NCBI GenBank assembly: GCA_038030265.1
Contig: CM075943.1
Coordinates: 14,756,001-14,820,000, forward strand
Source of the DNA: Corythucha ciliata
Lineage: Eukaryota; Arthropoda; Insecta; Hemiptera; Tingidae
DNA: 64,000 nt
Direction: 5' to 3'
The notes below the pieces were generated by a model that was not told the DNA's origin, searched no databases, and worked only from the letters and a program-made list of their open reading frames with translations. Positions within the stretch are counted from its first letter, which is position 1, and each line of letters begins with the position of its first letter. The translations under genes were made by a program, and so were the position numbers. Shown piece after piece: positions 13,468 to 23,639 of the stretch.

Positions 13468-15250
13468 AAAACGAACTTCTTTGGGCGCCCTCCTCATTGA
13501 GAAAAACTCAGAATCGCGCCTGGAAATAGCGCGTAAGCTAAGCTTGGCTAAAGAGAAGACGCGCTAATGTGCTGCTCTTGGGGCAAGTATGTACACAACT
13601 AAAACTTCGGACAAAACACTAAATATTAGGGCCTTAAATTGCGAAAAAGCTCTCATTCTTTGCTTAAAATGGAGTAAATGCTCTAATTCGCGTTTTTTCG
13701 ATGCAACGATAGCTCGCAACGCTAACTTTTGCTGCTCTTGGGGAAGATCCGCGACTAAAATTAGGAAAAGGAGCTAAATCATGAAAATGAAGAGCGGAAA
13801 ATTTCAAATTCGCTGCTAAAAATGAGAGAAACGGTAATCTTTTGCAGCTGGAATAGATAAGAAATATGAAAAGTTCACAGCTAAAAATCGATAAAAAGCA
13901 CAAATTCATAGTGAGAAAAGAAAATAACTGCTAATTTTGACAGGGAAATAAAGAAAAACGTGGATTTGCTGCTAAAAAAGAGATGAAGATCTAATGAGTT
14001 AGCGCTAATTTGCGGTTAAAATCTAAAGCATGCTGAATCGCCGCAAAAAATGAGAAAAAGCGCTAATTCGCGGATGAAATTCAGAATGAATCGCAGATTC
14101 ATCGTTTTGGACGCGAATTTGCGGTAAAAACTGAAGAAAAAAAACCGATTGCGTGATGCTTTCAGGCAAAGTCTCCGTCTAGAAGGGTAAAAAACGTTAA
14201 TCCGTGGCTAAAAATGAAACAAATAGCGTCTAAAATAGAGAAAAACGCCATTTCAGGTCAAAAATTATTTTTCATAATGGCTGAAATTGAGGAAAGGTTT
14301 CCGTACCTTCCGGGGGGAAATTTCACCTAAAATTCAGTGGCCATACAAAAGTGGCCAATTTGCCCTTTCATCCCAATTTTAGCCCCGAATTAGTGTTTTG
14401 TTTTTGTTTTTTAATTTTAGCCGCGATTTTTCGTTCTTAGCGTTCATTCTTGAATTTTTTTTTGCCTTTTCACGTTTGCAAAAAAGCAAAACCCTGGACA
14501 CGTATCAATTTTACCAAAGAACAGCAAATTAGCGTTTTTCCTTCATTTTAGCCATGAAGTGGCGTAATTATCTGCACAACGCGAATCAGCGATTTTTTCT
14601 CAATTTTGTCTGGAAGTGGAAGTTTCATCGAGATACCACGAGTGAACGCTTTTTCGCGGTTTTAGACAAGAATATAAGCTCTTTTTCCAACTCTTTGCCC
14701 CAAAAAACATCATGTAAATGCGCGTTTCCATCTTTATTTGCCCGCTTAGTGTCCTAAAAAGACTGGGAATCAGCGTATTTTCTCTAATTGAGAAAAATTA
14801 CTTTGAGGCTAAAGTTTTCTTGAAGCTTTCGCGAATAAAGTGTAGAAAAAGCACTATAATTTGATGCTGGAAGTAGGAAAACAACAATTTTCGGCTTCTG
14901 GAGCCAAGTATTCGTGGGTCAAACTAAGAAAAAGCGCTATAATTCATAGCTAAAAGGGAGAAAAACACCGCGAATTCTCTGCAAAAATTAATAAAAGATG
15001 CTGATTCATGGTTGAAATTGAGAAAACTCGCTCATTAGCGGCTTAAATCAGGAAAAACATGACGAATTGCTGCAAAAATTCAGAAAAATCACTAATTCGT
15101 GACTAAAAAAGGAGATAAATCGCCAATTCACGGTTAAAATGGAGAAAAATCACTAATTCACCGGCAAAATTGAGAGGAAGCTGGTGTGAGGAAAAACGTT
15201 AAATTTGCGGTTTAAATGGGGGAAAACGTCAATTCGCGTCTTCTGATGGT
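13000..15250. repeat. A30 degenerate array with internal orientation switches
   Basis: Units reading GCTAATTCGCGGCTAAAA with GAGAAAAA spacers fill most of 13150-14330. The complement orientation dominates 14380-14790, then the first orientation returns to 15250. A run of 34 A lies at 13432-13465. The long minus-strand open frame at 12861-13340 lies largely in repeat and is not a gene. Confidence 0.75.
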
Positions 15251-15893
15251 AAGTTTGTACCAGAAAGTGAAAGTAATCGCGAATCCGCGCCCACATATGT
15301 GGCGTATATGAATCAAAATGGAATGCTTAAGTTCTAATAGAAAAAAGTCCGCTCTTTACAATGGTATATACCGTCAGATTTTACCTCGGAGCCTCCGGTT
15401 ACTATGCAACGGCCACTTTTCCACAAAAAAATAAAAATAAAATAATAAATAAATAAAAAGGAACTCAAATCCTGAATATCTCAGAAAATAATACGAATCG
15501 GGCTATGGTCAATAGGGGACATTTTGAGCCATTTGTGGAGCAAAAACACTTGGCGAAATATTTACCCCTATTGTTCGAAGTATGGCTAGACAATGGTTTG
15601 TAGAAAAATACCACTAAATCAAGGTCGCCATATTACCTCGTTGACGTTGAGAGTTAAGTAAACGAATTGAGCAAATTAATTACTAATTAACCGTGTAAAT
15701 AGTTTATTTTGTCCCTTTGTTATACCACTTGATCCACAACCTGTATGTTTCAGGCGAACAGTTGCACCAGCTCATTTCTTCCCCAGGGATCTTGTTTATT
15801 GGCAGATTTTATTCTGATCAGTGTATGACAGAAAAACACATTTGAAGGTGGAGTCATTTAATTATTTTCTTTTTTCTCCACTTAGAACTCACC
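15251..15893. other. upstream region of lipase 1
   Basis: Not repeat-array. A TCAGTGT initiator-like element at 15818-15824 lies about 75 bp before the ATG, and CTCACCATGA gives a good start context. No clear TATA. Otherwise nothing recognised. Confidence 0.4.
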
Positions 15894-17308
15894 ATGAAAG
15901 TGGTCCTGGTATTCGCTATTTTCTGCGCTCTCCAACAGTTTGACATAGTTAGTGCCAAGTGCGGTAAGTTCCCACCATGAAAATTTGTAACTGTATATTG
16001 GTGGCTTGTAAAATCATAGAATTTTAACGATACAACCGTAATTTGTTGTATGCAATTATTTTAAGGTCCGGAGTGCTACCCGGCGGCGTATGACGATGCA
16101 GTTGATGCGGAGGAGTTGGAAGTTGAGGACAGGTTATTCGGAGGTCTTTTTGTTTCGTTGTCATCCGCATTGACGAATAAGTATTACCTTTTTACGAGGT
16201 ATGCGGAACATTCAGGTGTATAGGAGCAAAGACTATGATGTCTACCCCGAACATTTTAATTTTTCAAAGGGATAACACTGAAGGTGAACTGTTCAATGAA
16301 ACGACGAGTACGATCGATATTACGAAAAAAACTGTGTTAATCGCTCATGGCTTTACTAGTGACTCAGTGTCCGGATACACTGAAACTCTGAAAGACGGTA
16401 CAAAGATTCAACTCACCCCTCTCCCTTCATTTTTACGGTGGACACAAAAATAATAATATTTTGTGCAGCTTATTTGAATAGTTCCGACGTCAACGTTATC
16501 GGCGTGGACTGGAGTGGCGGAGCCAAAAACCTGCTCTACAATGTGGCGTCCAAGAGCGTTCAAAGTGCCGGCCAACAATTGGGAGATTTCATCGATGTGC
16601 TCGCTACTAAATTTAACTTACCACCCGAAGAGCTTCACCTTATCGGTCACAGTCTTGGAGCTCACGTTGTCGGCGTTGCTAATCAATACGTTGAGTCGGG
16701 GAATATTGGAAGAGTGACCGGTAACAATTATATGCGATGATGGGATGGGTGGAGGGGACATAGTAGTCAAAATTAAAATATTTTTGTGTAAAGGTCTCGA
16801 TCCTGCTGGTCCTTGCTTTCACTTGAAATCTGCCGACGAGCGTATCAGCACCGACTCGGGTAATTTCGTCGACGTTCTTCACACTTGCGGACGATTGCTC
16901 GGACTCTTCGCTCCTCTTGGTCACGTCGACTTCTATTCGTATAAAGGCGTTGCAACGCAGCCTGGCTGCAGTGCACTGGACGTCGTACAAGGAGGCATGA
17001 CGATTTCTCTCATTCTATCTCTCCCTCTCCCTCTTAAAAATGGCTGTGAATTTCAGGTAGTTGCAGCCATAGCAAAGCCTGGTTAATTTACATCGACGCC
17101 GTTGAAAACCCTACAAAATACGAAGCCCTGAAATGTTCGAACTACAAGAGTTATCAGGCCAACAAGTGCACCAACAACACCTCCACATATTTAGGCGAAG
17201 ACACTGATACAACGTAAGTTCCGTACATTGAGCACGAAATGCCAAATATCTTATTTCCCTTCCCCCTATTTCAGCGCGACTGGCATCCATTATTTTAGCA
17301 TAGGATAG
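15894..17308 (+). CDS. secreted neutral lipase of the pancreatic lipase family (lipase 1), seven exons
   Basis: Hydrolyses ester bonds of glycerolipids, probably outside the cell. Exons: 15894-15963, 16066-16198, 16270-16397, 16469-16720, 16794-16994, 17057-17213 and 17275-17308, giving 324 residues. A signal peptide (1-21) leads into the lipase fold. The nucleophile elbow GHSLGAH gives Ser172, GLDPAGP gives Asp197 and CSH gives His266, a complete Ser-Asp-His triad. GVDWSGGAKNLLY before the elbow is typical of insect neutral lipases. The lid region is short and there is no C-terminal PLAT domain, as usual for arthropod members. The fifth intron appears to use a GC donor (16995-16996); lipase 2 has GT at the matching place. 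Lipase 2 at 40.4-41.7 kb shares exon lengths. It converges on the beat-like gene, with 262 bp between stop codons. Substrate (triglyceride or phospholipid) is not decidable. Confidence 0.93.
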
Positions 17309-17570
17309 GAAACAACATCCATTCTTAAGCCAGAAATTTTAAAATACAAATATTTTGCCGAAAAATAACTCATTTGGGTACTCGCAATTCTTGAAACCAT
17401 AAACCTCAAATTCTTGCCCACTTGGTGGCCAAGACAGGGGCCCCCTCCTACTAGACTGCAAAAACGGTGACTAGGCAATTTCGAGACAATCTTTCTTAGA
17501 ATTAACTACAAGAAAGGTGCGTAATATTCATAGAAATCACCCCACCCACCCCATAAGGGTCACAGGGAAG

Positions 17571-19085
17571 TCATGCAAGAACGAATAAAAGAATCGTGGA
17601 AGAAAATATTGCCCAGTAGTTGACAAGACGGAGTCTTGCGTTGCTTCCTTCAACATAAAAAAAAAAAATAATTATTAATTTTGATTTTATATGAAAATCC
17701 AAAGACGAATATTACCGTAAGGATCGCCGTGGATGGAAAAATGCGGCGAAACAAATTTGTCCTTCGTTTCCCCATTCGAAACATCAGTCATCGTCGGCGA
17801 CGAATCTGTCGACTCGATTGTCTCTTCGTTCGACTTTAAATAAATCGAATCGATTGAAGCGAGACAGGTAAGCTTCAGCTGACCGCTGGCAAAGTGGGTT
17901 TTTTCGGTTTGAAATTCCAAACCGAGTGAGGTAACTTGAAGACCGTTCGAAACGGCCATTATCGACGGACCTCGAAGTAGGGAGTTGTTTACCTGTTGAA
18001 TTATGCGCGTAGGCGTTTACAAAAATGAGAAAAACGCGGTGTGGGCAGGGGGAAGGGAGGGGGGTTTACACACTCGCCTTCATCCCGTTGATGTACCAAG
18101 TAAGCCGAGCCGGAGGATGACTCGGGTCGGATTTGCACAGAAGTTTGACGTGCTCGCCTTCACGATATAATGGTCGCCCGCCTTCGATGGCAGGGTCGCT
18201 CTTTGGTAGAACTTGAAAAGAAAATTGAAGACATTTTGTATCGACCACTAACACAGTTAAATGTTTCATTCAAAAACAAAATTGTATTAACTGTGAACTT
18301 CGTTTTGCTATGAATTATTTGTACAGCTTAGAAACAAAATTCAACAAACCCAGCAGATTGTGACATAGGAATTGTTCTTTTCAATGTCTGTAGGAGAATA
18401 TTTTCGAACTATTCGCCACGAGAAATAATTTAATTTCAAGGTTTATCCGATTTGAATAGCAGCATGATAAAATCTCCCCGTAAACACGAAAGTATGAGGC
18501 CTAATCCATCACTATCCGTGAGATAAGATGCTGTTTATAAATAAATTCATGACTTACGTTATCCTAAGCTAACCTAATTTTAGAAATGCTAATTAGGTTG
18601 AAAGGGAATTAATTAACTATATTGTTGCCCTTGCTATAATGGGTAAAACAGGTCAATTAAGCCATCGATCCATACTCACCAACAACCGTCAAAGTCTCTT
18701 CACCAGAGACTGTCTCAAATGACGGAGCTTCAGCGGACACCTCACATCGATACACTCCCGTCGCTGAAATATTCCTCGGTGTGATCGCCACCTGACTTTG
18801 ATTCGATCGAGTCAAATCGACGGTGAATTGATCAAAGACGGGAAATGTTTGTACGGGTGGGTCGTCCATCGGTACGAAGCGGAAAAATTCCAAATAGTCT
18901 TTGTACCATTTGACCGAGTACAGAGTGTCGCCGTTCATTTCGTAACGGCAATTCAAAACTGTTGTAACGCCGATGTAGGCGAAATTGTCTGTTTGGATTT
19001 CGACCAGTCGCAGTCCTTTCGCTAAAAACAAAAAACAGAGAAGGAAGATGATTAAACAAAATTGATTCGAATATTTCCCCTCCAC
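17571..19085 (-). CDS. beat-like: beaten path (beat)-like two-Ig-domain cell-surface or secreted protein
   Basis: The family takes part in axon guidance and binds Side-type receptors. Exons on the minus strand: 19085-18680, 18211-18072, 17992-17716 and 17647-17571, 299 residues. Ig1 has Cys46, Trp59 and Cys113, with the family hallmarks YSVKWYKD, FRFVP, FPV and YRCEVSAEAPSF. Ig2 has Cys161, Trp174 and Cys225 with LTWYING. The last exon encodes a hydrophobic C-terminus (WAIFSSTILLFVLA, then stop), the pattern of a GPI-anchor signal. The start is uncertain: residues 9-22 are encoded by a pyrimidine-rich run ending TTTTTAG just before the sequence of the mature protein. This could instead be an intron 3' end, with the real signal peptide in an exon further up. 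The 467-bp first intron is AT-rich without arrays. The beat-like assignment is firm; which beat subgroup is not. Confidence 0.9.
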
Positions 19086-19288
19086 CTATCACGCAAACAT
19101 TCGTGGTGTCGTGCATCTACGGCCCATGCACCTACAGCCCAAGGAAAAATCGTACCTAGAGTTACGGCCCCCTGTACCTGGGTATTAACCCTTCCTAGAG
19201 AATGTATTTAACAGACCCATTTTATACCTGCAAATTATATGTTGGGGGGGGGGGGTTCTTTTTTTCAAATTTCAAGTATATAGCTTAA

Positions 19289-19632
19289 GGGGGAGTTGCA
19301 CATGTGTTTCCTCGACCCCCCTCCAATAATACCTCGCCAACTCCGCGTTACGGAAATTACCGCCGTATTTCTGCACCAATCGTGGACTTCAAGGGCTCAT
19401 TTAAATCTTCAGGAAATTCCGCACAAGCGTACGATCTTCCTTTTTCATATTTCATCCCTAAAATAACTGTAAAACGCACACAAACTTTTACCTTGAAAAT
19501 TCACACACTTTCGACGACTTATTTAGGAAAGCAAGTCCACGATTGGTGCAGAAATACGGCGGTAATTTCCGTAACGCGGAGTAGGCAGGTATGATTGGAG
19601 GGGGTCGAGGAAACACATGGGCAACTCCCCCT
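19289..19632. mobile_element. MITE with about 105-bp terminal inverted repeats and TTAA flanks
   Basis: The left arm starts GGGGGAGTTGCACATGTG (19289) and continues through CCTCGACCCCC and CGTTACGGAAATTACCG to about 19398. The right arm is its complement (about 19528-19632), ending in CAACTCCCCCT. TTAA lies directly outside both ends (19285-19288 and 19633-19636), as in piggyBac-type insertions. The 130-bp centre is non-coding. Confidence 0.75.
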
Positions 19633-19920
19633 TTAATGCATTGGTATACATATACAAAAGGAATAATTTAATGCCAAGTCGACTGCGATACTCATACTCC
19701 ATCATAATAGTATGTATATTAGGTCTATTCGTTTGTCGTCCTGTGCTGCACTATTAGCACTGAAAGTACTAACCTTCCATTATTTTTTCACGTTATTCTA
19801 CATGATAACCCGCGAGATCATACAAAATTCCAAAATGCTCGGACCAGTCCGGGACGACTAACGACTGGACTTTTTTTTTTTTTTTATTCCACGCGATAAC
19901 CCGTGAGGTTAAAAAATTAA
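19633..19920. other. non-coding, flank repeat of the next element
   Basis: 19815-19856 (ATACAAAATTCCAAAATGCT, then CGGACCAGTCCGGGACG) resembles 20881-20924, so a duplicated or palindromic sequence lies on both sides of the GGTGACC element. There is also a T-run at 19871-19885. No gene. Confidence 0.45.
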
Positions 19921-20880
19921 GGTGACCAGACGTCCTACTTTCCCCGGACAAGGTCCTACTTTTTAGAGCGTCGCCGGGGAAGTGCGGGCTCATTTTTTAT
20001 GGCGTCCGGGGAGAGGTCTTTTTCGTCCTACTTTTCGGTCTCAATTTTTTAAAGTCTAGTCTCAACGTCTTTCACGTTCAAGCTGAGGGGCTTAAGCAAC
20101 ACTCACCTTACAAACTAGAACATTCGACCGTCAAAACCGACAATTTGTACAATCACGCAACTCTGCCAATACTATTTCGCCGATTTTTGTTCACTCAAAA
20201 CAAAATTTTGCGGATTTCGGTTGGTTTCGCAATGCGTTTTCGTTGGATTCCCAATTTCGTTGGTTTCGCTCTTTTAAAAACCCAATTTCGAGGACTTTCG
20301 CCCACTCAAACCCCAATTTTGTGGACTGAGCCCCTAAAAAACCGAATTTTGGTTAGCTCTTTATAAAATCAGTTTCACAGGTTCGGTTTGTTCGACAAAA
20401 TAACTTGGCAAACAACGAATGACGAAAAAGCAAATCTTGTGATTTTGTCGTTTTCGACCTCCAATTTCTCTTTTCCGTAACAAAACGTTTCAAATTTTGG
20501 AACCTTAAAAATCAAATTCAACACGTTTTTGTACTTCCTGCCCCAATTTCGCGGATTTTCACGCTATTAAAAATTGTGTGGGGTTCCGTCCTACTAAAAT
20601 CAGTTTTGCAGGTTAATCGGCTAATTCAAAAAATTAATTTGTCTCTTTCAAAAACCAAATTCCCGAATTTGGTTCATTTAAAACCCAAATTTCGTCATTT
20701 TGGCCTCTACTCAACTTAAAATACAATTTTAACATTGAACTGATCAACGATATTAATCGTTCTTAACTTGTTTTCTGGCGCCCTACTATTGTGCCCTACT
20801 TTCCATCGCAAGCGTCCTACGTTTGTCCTATACTTTTAAGTGTCAGGCGTCCTTGGAAACTACTTTGACATCTGGTCACC
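19921..20880. mobile_element. TIR element with GGTGACCAGA ends and a C31 array inside
   Basis: The left end is GGTGACCAGACGTCCTAC. The right end, complemented, is GGTGACCAGATGTCAAAGTA. Subterminal CGTCCTACTTT blocks appear at both ends. The interior (about 20110-20720) is C31 array: AACCCAATTTCG, GGATTTTCGCC and similar. No open frame of a transposase. A second copy of the left end lies at 56125-56247. No clear target duplication. Confidence 0.6.
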
Positions 20881-20949
20881 CATAATACAAAATCTCGTGC
20901 TGTTCGGAGTAGTCCGGAACTGACAAACGAACGTAAGCTATTATAATTT

Positions 20950-21450
20950 GTCCTGTGCTATTAGACATGCATACAGAGTCAGTTTTGACGATTTCAAGGC
21001 TTGAATAGCCATTTGCCATTTTTATGGCGCATAAAGTCAGTCTTACCAGTTATAGGCGCGAATAGTATGTCCCAAGTCAAGGCGAGAACCGCCAGGTTGG
21101 CCATTTTTGGGCGCTCCGAATGGACTATTTTGCCATTTTCAGGGCAGGAATAATCTTTTTAGGCATTTCCGCAGGACGCGTGAAGGCATTTTGGCCGTTT
21201 TCAGGGCTTGATTAGTCCGTCAAGCGAAAGGCCCGCATTATGGCCGTATCTGGCTCAAGAATGGCCGGCTTGATCATTTTTAGAGCACGAATGGTCGATT
21301 TAGCTACTTTCGGGCGGTAATCATGATCTTTTCAGGCATTTTCAGAAATTTACCAATCACCAGTTAAGCCATTTTCAGGGCGCGTCAAGTCAGTTTTAGC
21401 CATTTTCAAAACGCGAATCGTCAGTTTTGTATTTATTGTGCGTGAGTTAA
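20950..21450. repeat. B30 degenerate array
   Basis: About 15 diverged units of the form GCGCGAATNGTCAGTTTTAG then CCATTTTCAGG, roughly 30 bp apart. No coding. Confidence 0.7.
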
Positions 21451-21480
21451 TTAGGATTAGAAGAAAATTAGGATTATTAG

Positions 21481-21971
21481 GTTATATGTATTAATTGAGC
21501 TTAGATGACCCACCTACGGGGACATTTAAGGGATTACTCCCCTCTTCACCGACCCAACCACAGTCAGAACTGTGAATTCGAGTGAGTGGGGAGGCTGAAA
21601 TTAAAGTAATTAATCTTTAAATTAAATACTTACTCTTCTTTACTTGTTTTGAGTTCCGAGAAAAAATTGCTCCCGAGGTGGGCTTCGAACCCACGACCTC
21701 CTGGTTTCGCGCCAGGTGCTCTCCCATCCAGCTATCCCGGGAGTCCACGCAAAGAGCGAATCCACCAAGGAGAGTATAGAAGAGTAAGTATTTAATTTAA
21801 AGATTAATTTCTTTAATTTCAGCCTCCCCACTCTCTCGAATTCACAGTTGTGACTAGGGTGGTGCGGTGAGGAGGGGAGTAATCCCTTAAATGTCCGTAG
21901 ATTGGGTCATCTAAGCTCAATTATTCAATTAATTGTCGGACGCATTAGGAAAAAATGACGTTATATGTATT
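21481..21971. mobile_element. foldback element with a tRNA-like sequence in its loop
   Basis: The left arm (about 21491-21645: TTGAGCTTAGATGACCCACC … AAATACTTACTCTTCT) and right arm (about 21780-21940) are complementary over roughly 150 bp. The short centre holds the tRNA-like sequence at 21670-21742. A perfect 12-bp direct repeat, GTTATATGTATT, lies just outside (21481-21492 and 21960-21971) and may be the target duplication. A left arm plus tRNA-like centre is repeated at 55357-55645. No protein is encoded. Confidence 0.7.
21670..21742 (-). tRNA. tRNA-like sequence (probably a pol III promoter module, not a working tRNA)
   Basis: 73 nt. The acceptor stem pairs 7 bp (TCCCGGG with CTCGGGA), the anticodon stem is CCTGG/CCAGG and the T stem GTGGG/CCCAC. 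The B box GGTTCGAAGCC is perfect. Defects: the D stem is out of register by one base, and the anticodon loop CGCGAAA lacks U33. Read literally the anticodon is CGA (Ser), but there is no long variable arm, so it is not a real tRNA-Ser. The A box has about two mismatches. Confidence 0.55.
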
Positions 21972-23005
21972 GTGTTCATGGATCTAGGTATACGTGAAAA
22001 CGAGTTTTGGTATTATAAGCGGTTGGACAGCGACATTGGCTACTTTCAACACTTTCAACGATTTTCAGTCCATTCCGACTATTTGGTTATTACATGCCAG
22101 CAAATAGCGCAGCCGAATAATTCATTTTTCCCACAAAAGCGATATCTGAAGGCTCAAATTAAGAGAATTTGCGTCTTCTCGGGGTATCTTGGAGGATAAA
22201 ATGGAGCAAATACGCTGATCCACAGTATTTTTAGGTCTTTATAAGCGGATAAACATGAGAAAGCGCTCTAATTGCTGTTCTTAGGACAATTAAGCAGCAA
22301 TAAGCTGGGAAAAAGCGATAATATTTGTGGTTAAAACTGTTAAAAAGCGATCATTCCTGGCATCTCGATGAAAATTCCAGACCAAAATTGAGAAAAAATC
22401 ACTGATTCGCGGTGTATAGATTTGCCACTTTATGGCTAAAATGAAGAAAACTACGATAATTTGCTGCTCTTTGGTAAAATTGATATGTGCCCCGGTTTTT
22501 TTTTCGCAAGCGAAAAAGGCAAAAAAATGATTTAAAAAAGGCAAGGAAAAACGAAAAAATCGTGGCTAAAATAATAAAAAATCAACAACAAAAACACTAC
22601 TTCGGGACTAAAACTGAGGGAAATGAAAATTTCGCAACTGCAGTTGCAAAAAATCGCCCTTTCGCGGATCCGGAAGAAAAGCCGCTAATTTTGCGAAAAA
22701 CGCTATTTCACGACTAAAACTTGGAAGAATGGCTAAATTAGCAGTTAAAATTGGGACAAACGCAAATCCACAGCAAAAATTGAGGAAATCTCTAATTAAA
22801 TAACTGCTGAAATAGAGAAAATTAATAATTCGCTGATGAAGTTGACTAAAAGTGCTAATTAGTGGCTACTATTGGGGTAATCATAATTCGCGGACAAAAC
22901 TGAAAAGAATCGCTATTAATTCGCGGCTAAAATCGAGAAAAATTGCTAACTCATGGATGAAATTGGGGGAAACCGCTAATTCGTGGATAAAATCTAGGAA
23001 AAAAA
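21945..23005 (+). mobile_element. CAGTAGCGTAC-family element, copy D: conserved block followed by A30 array
   Basis: 21950-22200 aligns with 42170-42400 (shared GGTATACGTGAAAACGA-type block, ATAAGCGGTTG, CCACAAAAGCG, ATCTGAAGGCTCAAATT). From 22200 to 23000 it is A30 in the orientation GCTAATTCGCGG. The outermost terminus was lost or displaced by the tRNA foldback. The array ends at AGGTCCACGGACCCGG near 23010. Confidence 0.6.
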
Positions 23006-23330
23006 ATCGTTAGGTCCACGGACCCGGAATTCACATCGTCGGAAGGCAAGGACCCCCCGGAGCTCGAGGTCAAAGCTCACAAAACTTGCAATTTAAACGA
23101 AATTATAAGACCCGTAACTTGCAGTTTCTTGGATATTCTGCTCAATATCGCTCAATTTTGGATCCTAACTTGCAAACTCAAATGCTTGGCGCTTAATGTT
23201 GCCATCACATGAAGAGTAATCGTGAGGCCATATGGGCGCACAGTCGGGGGCGTGAAGCTCACTAAATAAAAAATGGTCTCAAACTAATGCAATTTCGCTA
23301 GAATTTTGCGGATATTTCTCTGTATTTTAG
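23006..23330. other. non-coding, contains the GGTCCACGGACC motif
   Basis: ATCGTTAGGTCCACGGACCC at about 23007-23026 also occurs, with changes, near 8345-8370 (complement) and 10405-10425. The remainder is unique-looking sequence with no exon. Confidence 0.4.
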
Positions 23331-23636
23331 CTGCGAATGACAGTTTCTCCTAAATTTCAGCTGTGAATTAGCGTTTTTTCCTATTTTTAGCTGTGAATGG
23401 ACGATTTTTTTTTTCAATACTTTAGCCGTGAAGCGACTTTGCGAAAAATGACAATGTTTTACGTGGAAAATCTGTTTTTCAGGGGGAATTTCAATATTAT
23501 TTGGGTTTTTAGAGGTAACATGTTCACTTTTAATGCTAATTAGCCCGTTTTGAAGAGTGCGAATTGGCGGTGTTGCAGTGTTGCTGTAGCTGACATGAGA
23601 ATATAACACCGCACGTTCAGCATTTAATTTCACTAC
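23331..23636. repeat. diverged relative of the 796-2440 repeat
   Basis: Matches 1720-1960 in order: A30-like units, then AAAATCTGTTTTTC, ATTATTTGGG, TTTTAATGCTAAT and TTTGAAGAG. It lies just beyond the stop codon of the CAP gene and may include its polyadenylation site (ATTAAA on the minus strand at 23623-23628). Confidence 0.55.
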
Positions 23637-23639
23637 GCA

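Noticed and set aside
21670..21742. A functional tRNA-Ser(CGA)
   Set aside because: No long variable arm, no U33 and a misaligned D stem.
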